From the NCBI GenBank assembly GCA_013695355.1, contig JACDAQ010000038.1, forward strand, positions 1-53,163: DNA of 53,163 nt, read 5' to 3'. The notes under the pieces are model-generated. The model did not search any database and was not told the origin of the DNA. It saw only the letters and a program-made list of their open reading frames with translations. Each line of letters starts with the position of its first letter. The first letter of the stretch is position 1. This DNA comes from Candidatus Protochlamydia sp. Its GTDB lineage: Bacteria > Chlamydiota > Chlamydiia > Chlamydiales > Parachlamydiaceae. Both the position numbers and the translations under genes were made by a program. Of the stretch, positions 8,331 through 16,987 are shown in pieces.

Positions 8331-9962
8331 ATGCGTATTTTCGCCGCTCAAATCAATCCTATTATTGGGGACCTTCAAGGCAATACTCAGCGCATTTTGC
8401 AAATAATAAAATATGGAAAAGAACAAAATGCCGAACTAGTTCTTTTCCCCGAATTGGCTTTAAGCGGATATCCACCTGAAGATTTTCTCCTCCTCCCTCA
8501 TTTCATGGAAAGCATTGAAAAAAACCTGGAAGAAATCGTCCAGGCATCCAAAGCAATTATCGTTGTCGTTGGACTCCCACGCCGCACACCTTTTAAAGGA
8601 GAAAAAATTCTGCATAATAGTGCAGCTATCATTCAGGATCAAAAACTCTTGGGCTATGCCGATAAGTCCCTTCTTCCAACTTATGACGTGTTCGATGAAC
8701 GGCGCTACTTTGAGCCGGGAGGGCCTTTAAAAGTATGGAACCTGAATGGCGAAACTATTGGGATTACCATTTGTGAAGACTTGTGGCAACATAGCAACTT
8801 TATCCATTCGACACACTATAATCGCGATCCCGTCCTGGAATTAAAAGGAATGAACCCTACTCTGCTGCTTAATCTCTCCGCTTCCCCCTACAGTTTGTTT
8901 AAATTTCGCACCCGCTTAAAAGTCTGCCTGAAGGCTGCTAAAACCCTTGAATGTCCCGTGATACTGTGCAATCAGGTGGGAGGAAACGACAGCCTCATTT
9001 TTGACGGCCATAGCCTTGTAGTCAATCAGGATGGATTGATCCACTGTGCTAAGGGATTTTTAGAAGATACCTTCTTAATAGATGTTAAAAAGTTAACCCC
9101 ACCTTTGCATGTCGAGCATCATCTCTTGAATGACCTTTATGAAGCGCTCGTCTTAGGGGTGCATGATTATTTCAAGAAATCAGGCTTCAAAACGGCATGC
9201 CTTGGACTTTCTGGAGGAATTGATTCAGCCCTGGTCGCTTCAATTGCGGCCCAGGCACTTGGCCCTCAAAATGTCCTGGCCGTTTATATGCCCTCCCGCT
9301 ATTCTGCGACTGAAAGCTCCAGGGACGCGGCCCAACTGGCAAAGAAATTAAACATCCAATATCAGGAAATTTCGATCGAAGGCCCTTTTGAAAGCTACCT
9401 TAGCCTGCTCGCTCCCACTTTTGCGAATTATCCTACGGACACCACAGAAGAAAATCTTCAGGCACGCATTAGAGGAATGCTGTTAATGGCTTTATCAAAT
9501 AAATTTGGCCATATTGTCCTTAGCACAGGCAATAAAAGCGAATTAGCAATGGGCTATGCAACTTTGTATGGAGATATGTGCGGGGGCTTAGGGGTTGTGA
9601 GCGATCTGACGAAACAACAAATTTATGCTCTTGCTGAATGGATCAACCGGCATGAAGAGATCATTCCCTGGAATACGTTAAAAAGAGCCCCTACAGCCGA
9701 ACTGCGCCTCAATCAAAAAGACTCCGATTCACTCCCCGATTATGAAATCATTGATACTGTCCTGCAAGCTTATGTAGAAGAGCATCAATCCCCTCAATGG
9801 ATTGCAAAACGCTATGGCTACCCCCTAGTTTTAGTGGAGCAGCTTGTAAAACGAATTCATACCAATGAATATAAAAGGCGCCAAGCCCCCCCTGGCCTCC
9901 GTATTTCAGAAAGATCTTTTTCAGTCGGAAGGCGCTTTCCAATTGTTCAAAAGTGGGTATAA
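8331..9962 (+). CDS. nadE: Glutamine-dependent NAD+ synthetase
   Basis: Catalyses the last step of NAD biosynthesis: deamido-NAD + ATP + glutamine to NAD+. The 543-residue protein has two domains. The N-terminal nitrilase-type glutaminase has the Glu-Lys-Cys triad: E41 in LFPELALSGYPP, K112 in YADKSLLPTYDVF and C148 in ITICEDLWQ. The C-terminal NAD synthetase has the PP-loop SGGIDSA at 294-300 and LSTGNKSELAMGY. This is the long form that can use glutamine directly. No Shine-Dalgarno is obvious before ATG 8331. The next gene starts two bases after its stop. Confidence 0.96.
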   Translation: MRIFAAQINPIIGDLQGNTQRILQIIKYGKEQNAELVLFPELALSGYPPEDFLLLPHFMESIEKNLEEIVQASKAIIVVVGLPRRTPFKGEKILHNSAAIIQDQKLLGYADKSLLPTYDVFDERRYFEPGGPLKVWNLNGETIGITICEDLWQHSNFIHSTHYNRDPVLELKGMNPTLLLNLSASPYSLFKFRTRLKVCLKAAKTLECPVILCNQVGGNDSLIFDGHSLVVNQDGLIHCAKGFLEDTFLIDVKKLTPPLHVEHHLLNDLYEALVLGVHDYFKKSGFKTACLGLSGGIDSALVASIAAQALGPQNVLAVYMPSRYSATESSRDAAQLAKKLNIQYQEISIEGPFESYLSLLAPTFANYPTDTTEENLQARIRGMLLMALSNKFGHIVLSTGNKSELAMGYATLYGDMCGGLGVVSDLTKQQIYALAEWINRHEEIIPWNTLKRAPTAELRLNQKDSDSLPDYEIIDTVLQAYVEEHQSPQWIAKRYGYPLVLVEQLVKRIHTNEYKRRQAPPGLRISERSFSVGRRFPIVQKWV

Positions 9963-9963
9963 C

Positions 9964-10467
9964 ATGCGATTTTTAATTCTTGCGATGATAACTTACACCT
10001 CACTTCTAGAAGGGCATGAGGGACATAGCAGTAGTACAGGAGAAAACCTCATTGACTGGATATTAAAAATAGGTGGACTCCATCTCGTATTTTTACATTT
10101 CCCTATTGCTTTGATTACAATGACAGTTCTGGCTGAAATCCTCAATATAAGGTATAAAAACCCTCTTTATGAGAATGCCGCAAGGTTCATGCTTATCTCA
10201 GCAGCCGTCTTGACTCCATTGACTGCCCTATTAGGCTTTGCGCTTGGTTTTGGGCAATTTTATGAGGGAACGATGAATGATATTTATTCTTGGCATCGCT
10301 ATTTTGGCATTGTCACCACGATCCTGGTTTTATGGGCAGTCAGATTGAGGGAAAATTATTTTACCGGCAAAGCATTGCATTTGCGTTCTTACTATATTTG
10401 CCTTTTGTTTCTTTTTATTTCACTCAATCTGACCGGACTCTTAGGTGGCGCTTTAGCTTTTGGATGA
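9964..10467 (+). CDS. DUF2231-type integral membrane protein
   Basis: The ATG at 9964 follows the nadE stop by one base, so the two are probably co-translated; an upstream in-frame start inside nadE (9865) is less likely. The protein has 167 residues. It shows an N-terminal hydrophobic segment, a polar Gly/His/Ser stretch (EGHEGHSSS) and four membrane helices (HLVFLHFPIALITMTVLAEI; FMLISAAVLTPLTALLGFAL; FGIVTTILVLWAVR; YICLLFLFISLNLTGLLGG). The HFP and WHRYFG motifs are typical of the DUF2231 family, in which conserved His residues are suspected to bind a metal or haem. The physiological role is unknown. Confidence 0.75.
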   Translation: MRFLILAMITYTSLLEGHEGHSSSTGENLIDWILKIGGLHLVFLHFPIALITMTVLAEILNIRYKNPLYENAARFMLISAAVLTPLTALLGFALGFGQFYEGTMNDIYSWHRYFGIVTTILVLWAVRLRENYFTGKALHLRSYYICLLFLFISLNLTGLLGGALAFG

Positions 10468-10532
10468 GTTAATTAAACTTAGTCGAGTGCAATGAATTAC
10501 GCTCAACTACCCAGTCAAAAGGTTAGGATTAG

Positions 10533-10919
10533 CTATTTTTTTAAAATGGTAATTAGTCCTGTTTTACTCCAATTATCCCAAAGGACCTCAACAGGCTTGT
10601 CCTGCTTAAACAAAATTTTAACAGCATATTCATAACCCAAAAGGTCTAAATTATCACTTGCTTCGACAGTCACGCTGAATTCTTTCGAATCTAATAGCTC
10701 TTTTTTAATTTTATATAAACACCAATCAATCCTTAAATAAATTCTAGTAATCGCATCATTATAACCTTCTTTATAATCCGTACTAAATTTAGAACGGGCG
10801 TATGAATCAGCATAGTGTTCAGCTTCGGCTTCAATATAAGGCGACAGTGCTTGATATGCTTCTAAATAACGTTTTTCTATCTCGGGCAATGAATGCCAGG
10901 GTCTTCCTGTAGATTGCAT
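10533..10919 (-). CDS. Hypothetical protein (128 aa)
   Basis: Soluble, acidic and mostly helical protein with no recognised family. Notable are several aromatic residues and helices such as EIEKRYLEAYQALSPYIEAE and an ending with alternating strands (VEVLWDNWSKTGLITILKK). It lies 33 bp downstream of the methyltransferase gene on the same strand, so it may be the last gene of the LuxR/methyltransferase unit. Confidence 0.6.
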   Translation of the reverse strand: MQSTGRPWHSLPEIEKRYLEAYQALSPYIEAEAEHYADSYARSKFSTDYKEGYNDAITRIYLRIDWCLYKIKKELLDSKEFSVTVEASDNLDLLGYEYAVKILFKQDKPVEVLWDNWSKTGLITILKK

Positions 10920-10952
10920 AATTTTCCTCTATTTTTAAATTTTTATTTTTTT

Positions 10953-11894
10953 TTATATTTTATGTGCTAAAACAAGTGGATGAATGCCATGCCTTTCTTC
11001 TAGTACGGAAACATTAGCAAGCCCGCTTTTTTCAAGGATAGAGAGAACATGATCCCCTGTACGCAGATGGGCACTCCATTTTTTAGGAAATAGATCTAAA
11101 ATCTCTTTATAAATGGCACTTACTTTTTTTTCTTCTTCATCCATTTGCCAAAGGTGGGGTGGTTGAATAAAGCTCATTACAAAAATGCCATTTGATTTTA
11201 AGGCCTGTTTAACATTTTCAATTACTTGGCATAGCTGTTCATCGTAGATATAAAAAGAAAAGCCATTACAAATAATAGTATCATAGTGATCTTTTGGTAA
11301 AGATGACGTAACAATGTCACATTCGCAAAGTTCAATTTGTTCATCGTCATATTTCAACTGAATAGCTTTTTCCTTAACAAGAGAAAGCGATTCCTTATCG
11401 ACATCATATCCACAAAAAAACACTTTTTTACGATCTTCATAGCTTGCTCCTAACACATCATACATCGTTCCGCAGGCCAAGGTGGCGACCTCAAATTTTC
11501 TGTTATTTGAAAATTCTTTGCTTTTTGAAAATAAAATTTGTTGTGTTTTAAAAACAGCGGATTGATAAGCACGCGGTATAGCATGCTCACTAAGATAAGT
11601 GATATCTAGAGGTTGGACATCCCCTCCCCAAAAATCTGTTTTCCATTGCGGATTGAAACAGGCAAAATATTCAGTAAATGGGCCGCTTAACCCCCCATTA
11701 AAAATATTGTGTCTCCAATAGGTAGACTGCTGAATCTGCTTCCAAACATCAGATCCTATCAGAGATTGAAGCTTGCTTTTTTTATCAAGATCGAATTTTT
11801 CTGAATTTAACAAATCATTAATAAAGTTGTTAAATTTCGAAAGATCTACAAAATGCTGTGTATGTGAATAAAATTGATTAATTTCAAAGTTCAT
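10953..11894 (-). CDS. Class I SAM-dependent methyltransferase
   Basis: Predicted small-molecule or protein methyltransferase of 313 residues. After a 130-residue helical N-terminal extension comes a Rossmann core. Motif I appears as VATLACGTMYDVLG (136-149), the acidic residue that would bind SAM ribose as D164 in FFCGYDVDKESL, and motif IV as DTIICNGFSFYI (about 209-220). ATG 11894 has a strong AAAAGGAG site. The nearest upstream gene is a LuxR-type regulator, 70 bp away on the same strand, separated by a perfect palindrome. The substrate cannot be read from sequence. LuxR-like genes of this kind are common in Legionella and other amoeba-living bacteria, so transfer is plausible. Confidence 0.7.
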   Translation of the reverse strand: MNFEINQFYSHTQHFVDLSKFNNFINDLLNSEKFDLDKKSKLQSLIGSDVWKQIQQSTYWRHNIFNGGLSGPFTEYFACFNPQWKTDFWGGDVQPLDITYLSEHAIPRAYQSAVFKTQQILFSKSKEFSNNRKFEVATLACGTMYDVLGASYEDRKKVFFCGYDVDKESLSLVKEKAIQLKYDDEQIELCECDIVTSSLPKDHYDTIICNGFSFYIYDEQLCQVIENVKQALKSNGIFVMSFIQPPHLWQMDEEEKKVSAIYKEILDLFPKKWSAHLRTGDHVLSILEKSGLANVSVLEERHGIHPLVLAHKI

Positions 11895-11910
11895 AAAAAT
11901 CTCCTTTTAC

Positions 11911-11940
11911 GGTTAAAGATAATATCATATTATCAAAACC
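11911..11940. promoter_or_regulatory. Palindromic operator candidate between LuxR and methyltransferase genes
   Basis: GATAATATCATATTATC (11918-11934) is a perfect 17-base palindrome. It is flanked by GGTT (11911-11914) and AACC (11937-11940), extending the dyad to 30 bases. It lies about 17-46 bp upstream of the methyltransferase ATG, where an operator is expected. The obvious candidate binder is the adjacent LuxR-type protein, though the sequence does not match the classical lux box. Confidence 0.5.
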
Positions 11941-11964
11941 TGAAAATCCTTATTACCGTAAAAT

Positions 11965-12738
11965 TTACCCTAGTAAAAGTAGATCCCATTTAGAATGGCA
12001 GCCTAGCTTATTTTTTATATTTTCAAAATAATGCTCTACAGTACGGCGTGAAAGCCCCATAATACTTGCGGTAGCCTGGGCGGAATTCCCCCTGCGAAAG
12101 AGATCGAGGCATCTCTCTTCCTGAGAAGAAAGAGGAGATAATTTTTTTAAGAAATCTTGAGAGATTGGATCAGCATACGCAAGAGGCAAGCCAGCATTTC
12201 TAACTGAGAATTTGGTTCCTTTTGCCTGCTTCATATTAAATCCATCTTCACTCATTTTGCTAAGCAGCGGAGCCATTTCGACTAAAAAAAAGCGGTTAAA
12301 CTTTTTTAAATTTTCGAAATTATTCAAATAAACATCAGTGGTTTGATTTGTAGTTGCCTTGGTAGCAAAGAGAAACCCTTCAGCCTGCCCTTCATTTCTT
12401 TCCAGCATTAGAAATGTATTGTCCATTTGAAAATGATTTAATGAGGTATTAATTGAATCTAAATAAGTTTTATTCTGAGTTGTTGCAGTTAAGACAGAAC
12501 CTGATCTAAGTAAATCGGGATCAACAAGATAGGGATTGTTGAGATAATACTGCTCACTATAATAAAAATCAAGTTGCGAGGGGTTATTTGACAGTGTAAC
12601 AAAGCCACCTAGTTTATCTATTTTAAAATAGGTATAACTAAAAATATTAAAATGTATTTTTAATAAACTAGTTACATTTTGTATTTTTTTGTCATATCTA
12701 ACGGTATAGCGCTCTACTATTTGATGTAATTCATTCAT
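11965..12738 (-). CDS. LuxR-family transcriptional regulator
   Basis: A 257-residue regulator with a C-terminal LuxR/FixJ-type helix-turn-helix at about 197-257 (LSPLSSQEERCLDLFRRGNS, then ATASIMGLSRRTVEHYFENI and KNKLGC). The order and spacing of conserved positions are canonical. The N-terminal 180 residues lack a receiver domain. They contain YYSEQYYLNNPYLVDPDLL, which loosely recalls the W/Y-x3-Y-x-DP pattern of autoinducer-binding domains, so ligand sensing is possible. ATG 12738 is preferred over the TTG codon four residues upstream. No LuxI-type synthase is in the window. Gene order suggests it controls the downstream methyltransferase. Confidence 0.82.
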   Translation of the reverse strand: MNELHQIVERYTVRYDKKIQNVTSLLKIHFNIFSYTYFKIDKLGGFVTLSNNPSQLDFYYSEQYYLNNPYLVDPDLLRSGSVLTATTQNKTYLDSINTSLNHFQMDNTFLMLERNEGQAEGFLFATKATTNQTTDVYLNNFENLKKFNRFFLVEMAPLLSKMSEDGFNMKQAKGTKFSVRNAGLPLAYADPISQDFLKKLSPLSSQEERCLDLFRRGNSAQATASIMGLSRRTVEHYFENIKNKLGCHSKWDLLLLG

Positions 12739-12892
12739 ACAAATCAACAACTTAAAAATAACAACTATTATTATATAAAATTTAGTTATAGTCTATATCT
12801 TTTTCATTTTTAGGAAATTGCTTTTGGGAATTTTGTTACTACTGAGCTCAGGCTACCAAAACTCGAATAGCGAGGTTCATGCTGTTTTCAAT

Positions 12893-14272
12893 TTAAAATA
12901 AATTGCAATCCTCTGGTAAGAACCCATCGTCTGGTAGTATTCCATTTCTTATTTGTTGGTCATTTTGAACTAAGTTGTTTTTTTCAAAATCGAGAGTTAA
13001 GATAAAGTGTCCCTGTTTGCCTGTCAAATCAGAAAATATCGGACATAAATAGTGGATTTTGAGAGCTGTAGTACAAATAAACATACGTGGAGAACATATC
13101 ATGCCACCTATATTCTCGGGCAATTCGAAATCGATTAAATCAATAGAATTTGTTTCAACATCAAAATAGGCCATTTTTTTACAACCTTTTTCATAATATG
13201 TGATAAAAAGACGCCCATTGGAATAAAATAACTCATTAAAATTAGATTGGCCAGTGTTGATGGTTATTTTTTCTGCAATAAGTTGCATAGAAATTAATTC
13301 ATCCTCGATTTGGACTTTTATAATAGAAAACGTTCGTTCATCTTCATGATAGGATGCACCAATAAAATGATTACCTTCTGAGAAGAATTGCTTAGAATTC
13401 GAGCTTAGCTCTCTTTTCCAAGGAAAGGGGTTCTCGGTAGTACAAACAAACTCTTTTATGTCTTTATAAGAGGCAGCAATGAAATCATCACCATTTTTAA
13501 GCAAAAAATAGTTCTCCCCAAAGCAAAGTTGAAAATTCCATGGGTCTTTTATTTCAAAAGGAATAAAAATTTCATTTTGATCTCCATTAACAATACTTAG
13601 TTTTGAAATAACTAATTTGTTATTACCTACAACATATAGTTCATCATTATGAATTTCTAATTGAATAACATTTCCTTCAAATTTAAAAGTCGACAAATAG
13701 TTGTAATCAGAACCAGAGAAAATAAAGACTTCAGCAGTTCCCCCTCCGTTTACAGCAATAAAATTATTATTGCGGGCGATACTCCAATAAGGTTTTTGGA
13801 TTTCTAATTTTTCTGTTTTAGGCAGAACCAATGGATAACTAATGGCATTTTGTTTGGCTGAATAGAGTTGTAAGGGATGGCGATCATCGAAGCTAATATA
13901 TTGAATTTCCGATTGACATTGAATGGGAAAAGCCCACATGCCTCTTGAAACTAATTCTTCTTTTCTAAAAGAGGGCCGGTTGGTAACCCAGTCAAAATTA
14001 AGTATAAATTGTTGCCTGATAAAATCTTTCCAGGGGCTTTCAGTTTGTGGAATAACATCGGTGAAAAAAAATTGAGTTGTATTTGAAATTCTGTTTGCTA
14101 GATTTTGCCAAAAAATTTCACCCGAAATTGTTTGATTCATCTGTAAACAGACTCGTCCAAAATTGACAGCAGTTCGAATAGTTCCTAACACTTCAATTCT
14201 CTTGCTTGGCTCAGAATTTGGCCAGCAAAAAAGGGGTAAAATATCCGTTGAAGTTAATGCATGGAAATTCAT
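12893..14272 (-). CDS. F-box-like protein with beta-propeller-type repeats
   Basis: A 459-residue protein with no signal peptide. The first 65 residues (TDILPLFCW ... VNFGRVCLQMNQ ... FWQNLANR) have the spacing of a degenerate F-box. From about 150 to 440 the chain is almost all short beta strands in a repeating pattern, for example FIAVNGGGTAEVFIF, IHNDELYVVGNNKLVI, YSNGRLFITYYEKG and MFICTTALKIHYL, which resembles WD40 or kelch-type blades. F-box plus propeller is the architecture of eukaryotic substrate receptors of SCF ubiquitin ligases. By analogy this is a candidate secreted effector. The F-box match is weaker than in the 18216 gene. Confidence 0.55.
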   Translation of the reverse strand: MNFHALTSTDILPLFCWPNSEPSKRIEVLGTIRTAVNFGRVCLQMNQTISGEIFWQNLANRISNTTQFFFTDVIPQTESPWKDFIRQQFILNFDWVTNRPSFRKEELVSRGMWAFPIQCQSEIQYISFDDRHPLQLYSAKQNAISYPLVLPKTEKLEIQKPYWSIARNNNFIAVNGGGTAEVFIFSGSDYNYLSTFKFEGNVIQLEIHNDELYVVGNNKLVISKLSIVNGDQNEIFIPFEIKDPWNFQLCFGENYFLLKNGDDFIAASYKDIKEFVCTTENPFPWKRELSSNSKQFFSEGNHFIGASYHEDERTFSIIKVQIEDELISMQLIAEKITINTGQSNFNELFYSNGRLFITYYEKGCKKMAYFDVETNSIDLIDFELPENIGGMICSPRMFICTTALKIHYLCPIFSDLTGKQGHFILTLDFEKNNLVQNDQQIRNGILPDDGFLPEDCNLF

Positions 14273-14285
14273 CTATTTTCCTTAT

Positions 14286-15239
14286 TTAGGCCTGGTCCCA
14301 ACCCCAGGGAAGGATGTCGGCAATTTGTGTTTCAGGATGACGCAGCATCATCAAACGGTCAAAACCTACCGCGACGCCCGAGCAATCAGGAAGCCCTTGT
14401 TTAAGGGCCTTTAGAAAGTTAACGTCTAAGGGAAGCTTATTTTTACCAAGGGCCTCTCTATGGGCATTTGATTCCAAAAAACGCTCCCTTTGCTCGTCCG
14501 AATCGGTCAATTCTCTATAGCCATTGGCTAGTTCTATGCCTTTATAGTAAATTTCAAAACGTTCGGCTACCTGTTCAGTCCCATGCCATTTTTTTCTGGC
14601 AAGGGCTGCCTGGCTTGCGGGATAATAAGCGAGGACGCACAAACTATCCTCTCCCAGCCCGGGCTCGATCTCATAACCAAGGATTAGGTTCAGCACTGCG
14701 TCTCTGCCCTCTTCCAGAATCGATGGATAAAAAGGAATGCCTTGCTCCTTTAAATAATTTACTAATGCTTCAAAGGGAGCAATGCTATAATCGATGCCTG
14801 TTTTCTCAAGAAAAAGATCGCGGTAATAAATGACGGTGCTGGGAAGTTCTCCGACAAATAAACGGATGAAATCAGTTGTTTCCCTGATCATGTCCTCAAG
14901 AGTGAAGTTTAGGCGGTACCATTCAGCCATGGTAAATTCTGGATTATGCTTGGGGCTTAATTCCCCATCCCGAAAGACATGAGAGAGCTGATAACAGTCG
15001 CCTATTCCCTCGGCCAATAAACGCTTCATGCCATATTCAGGAGAGGAGTGCAGGAAGCAGCGATCCTTCCCATTATAAAGGGCAGGAATCAGATCAATAT
15101 GCGCATCGATCGAAGCCCGGATGCTCAAAATGGGGCAGTCCACCTCGAGCACATTCCTTTGGGCAAAAAATTCGCGCGCTCGCCTGAGCATTCCAGCCCT
15201 GTCCTGCAATCTCGCAATTTTTAAGGAATCAATTGACAC
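14286..15239 (-). CDS. epmA: EF-P beta-lysylation enzyme EpmA (GenX/PoxA)
   Basis: Paralogue of class II lysyl-tRNA synthetase that lacks the anticodon-binding domain and attaches lysine to EF-P instead of tRNA. The protein has about 318 residues. Motif 2 reads CYQLSHVFRDGE followed by HNPEFTMAEWYR. Motif 3 reads GVAVGFDRLMML, and the ending DILPWGW is typical. The start is uncertain. GTG 15239, overlapping the efp stop by 11 bp, gives the usual N-terminal length; an open frame extends to 15293, and ATG 15191 would truncate the first helix. Its position directly behind efp matches the functional link between enzyme and substrate. I see no EpmB (lysine 2,3-aminomutase) gene here. Confidence 0.92.
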   Translation of the reverse strand: MSIDSLKIARLQDRAGMLRRAREFFAQRNVLEVDCPILSIRASIDAHIDLIPALYNGKDRCFLHSSPEYGMKRLLAEGIGDCYQLSHVFRDGELSPKHNPEFTMAEWYRLNFTLEDMIRETTDFIRLFVGELPSTVIYYRDLFLEKTGIDYSIAPFEALVNYLKEQGIPFYPSILEEGRDAVLNLILGYEIEPGLGEDSLCVLAYYPASQAALARKKWHGTEQVAERFEIYYKGIELANGYRELTDSDEQRERFLESNAHREALGKNKLPLDVNFLKALKQGLPDCSGVAVGFDRLMMLRHPETQIADILPWGWDQA

Positions 15240-15798
15240 GGGAGACGTATTCACCTGTACGTGTATCCACTTTAATTTTTTCGCCCTGATCAATAAAAAT
15301 CGGCACTTGGATCTTGGCCCCGCTTTCTAAAACCGCAGGCTTCATCACACGTCCGGAAGCTGTATCACCTCTGACACCTGGAGAGGTATCTGTAATTACC
15401 ATTTCCATGAAAGTAGGAGGTTGGACTGTGACGGGCGCTCCCTTGTAGAAGACGACCTCGTAAAGGTGGTCATCGATCAGCCATTGAAGGTTATCCCCAA
15501 TGCTCTCTAAACTAATTTTAGTTTGTTCGTAGGTTTTTTCATCCATGAAAATGACCCCATCGCTTTCTTTATAGAGCATGCGCATTTGTTCTTCAGCTAC
15601 ATCGGCCAAGTCCAACTTTTCACCAGACTTATATGTACGCTCTACCACCCGCCCAGTGATGATATGCTTCATCCGGATCCGGTTGATAGCCTGCCCTTTG
15701 CCCGGTTTAAAAAATTCATTGCTTACTATGACAAAAGGCTGCCCATCTACTTCAACCTTTACACCGCCTCTAATTTCATTAGTGCTCATTTGTGCCAT
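15229..15798 (-). CDS. efp: Elongation factor P
   Basis: EF-P binds between the P and E sites of the ribosome and relieves stalling at polyproline stretches. From ATG 15798 (MAQMSTNEIRGG) the protein is 189 residues, the family length. AAGGAAAC precedes this start, and an upstream in-frame start at 15834 adds residues the family lacks. The loop FFKPGKGQAINR carries the modifiable lysine at position 34, as in EF-P proteins that are beta-lysylated by EpmA. The C-terminal OB domain contains DTSPGVRGDTASG. It overlaps epmA, and is divergent from amn, the same neighbour as efp_2/amn in Chlamydia as I recall. Confidence 0.96.
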   Translation of the reverse strand: MAQMSTNEIRGGVKVEVDGQPFVIVSNEFFKPGKGQAINRIRMKHIITGRVVERTYKSGEKLDLADVAEEQMRMLYKESDGVIFMDEKTYEQTKISLESIGDNLQWLIDDHLYEVVFYKGAPVTVQPPTFMEMVITDTSPGVRGDTASGRVMKPAVLESGAKIQVPIFIDQGEKIKVDTRTGEYVSRVN

Positions 15799-15884
15799 TT
15801 TAGTTTCCTTATGATAAAATTCAGGTTGACACACTATAATATAAAAAAGGATGATAAGTCCAGCGCTTCTTTAGGGAAAAAATC

Positions 15885-16067
15885 ATGTGGTTTAAAAAAT
15901 ATCGGGATTATAAAATCGACAAACCTTTGATCAAAGAGCAGGTCAGGCCAGGCAATGGAATTATTGGCTGTGAAATGCATGATCTGAATGGATGGGGAAC
16001 GGAACATCATCAAAAAAAATCCCAACAACATAAATATTCATTTAAATTTTGGAAAAAAAGTGACTGA
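15885..16067 (+). CDS. Small basic hypothetical protein (60 aa)
   Basis: An open frame from ATG 15885 with a GGGA stretch about seven bases upstream. It codes for a short basic, aromatic peptide (MWFKKYRDYKIDKPLIKE, ending FKFWKKSD) with no family I recognise. It fills most of the 340-bp gap between efp and amn. Support is limited to the start context and length. Confidence 0.3.
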   Translation: MWFKKYRDYKIDKPLIKEQVRPGNGIIGCEMHDLNGWGTEHHQKKSQQHKYSFKFWKKSD

Positions 16068-16135
16068 ATATTATTCGTTGTTCGAAATGCACTTATGTTA
16101 TAGAAATGCGCTATAATCACTAATCAGGAAGCTTT

Positions 16136-16981
16136 ATGAACAGACATCCCGAGCAATCAGAAGAAGAGCGCCTTTTGCAAGAAAAAATTGCCCAGGACAC
16201 GTTGGAGCGCTACTCAGGCTCCCCGATTGAACAATTCCAGCCTTACATCCTCCTCACCAACTTTTCAAGATATGTGCATTATTTTGCAGAGAGCCGCCAG
16301 GTCCCAGTCATTGAAGGATCAATGTTTAAAGTCGCCCATTCTCCGGCTGAAAAAATTACGATTTTAGATTTTAAAATAGGTTCTCCTGCTGCAGCCCTGA
16401 TTGTAGACCTTTGTGCTTTCCTGCCTATACGTGCAGCGTTACTGCTCGGCATGTGCGGCGGCTTAAGAAGGCATTATCATATCGGAGACTATTTTGTCCC
16501 GATCGCCAGCATCAGAGGAGAAGGCACGTCAGACTTTTATTTTCCGGCTGAAGTCCCCTCCCTGGCCAATTTTTTAGTACAAAAAATTGTCACAAACGTA
16601 CTGGATGAAACAAAAACCATTTACCATGTCGGTATTACCCATACGACCAATAAGCGGTTCTGGGAATTTGATCAAGATTTTCGCTTTCGCCTGCAGGCCA
16701 CCCGTCCGCAAGCCATTGAAATGGAATGCGCCACCCTATTCATTGGAAGCTACAGCCATAAATTACCTTTAGGCGCTCTTTTACTGATCTCCGACCTTCC
16801 ACTGAATAAGGATGGAATCAAAACAAAAAAAAGCTCTGAAAATGTTTTCAACAATTATACAGGTGAGCATGTCGAAAAAGGCGTCCAAATCATGGAAGCA
16901 TTGGATATAGCCCTAAAGCATGAAGCCAAGGGGATCTTCAGAGGCAGCCGAAGGCGATTCGAAAGCACAATCTTGGATTAG
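16136..16981 (+). CDS. amn: AMP nucleosidase (phosphorylase-domain form)
   Basis: Predicted to hydrolyse AMP to adenine and ribose 5-phosphate. The 281-residue protein is a purine nucleoside phosphorylase-fold enzyme. It shows LLGMCGGLRRHYHIGDYFVP (the glycine-rich motif and first base-site loop), HVGITHTTNKRFWEFD, the AIEMECATLF signature that binds the nucleoside ribose, and LLISDLPLNKDGIKT. It is shorter than the E. coli enzyme, lacking the regulatory N-terminal domain, as in Chlamydia. TATAAT at 16112-16117 and AGGAA before the ATG give a plausible expression signal. The permease gene begins six bases after its stop. Confidence 0.88.
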   Translation: MNRHPEQSEEERLLQEKIAQDTLERYSGSPIEQFQPYILLTNFSRYVHYFAESRQVPVIEGSMFKVAHSPAEKITILDFKIGSPAAALIVDLCAFLPIRAALLLGMCGGLRRHYHIGDYFVPIASIRGEGTSDFYFPAEVPSLANFLVQKIVTNVLDETKTIYHVGITHTTNKRFWEFDQDFRFRLQATRPQAIEMECATLFIGSYSHKLPLGALLLISDLPLNKDGIKTKKSSENVFNNYTGEHVEKGVQIMEALDIALKHEAKGIFRGSRRRFESTILD

Positions 16982-16987
16982 AGTCAA

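Noticed and set aside
15826..15840. TTGACA followed by TATAAT upstream of efp/amn
   Set aside because: The two hexamers are only three bases apart, so they cannot be one promoter; TATAAT alone in AT-rich DNA is weak.
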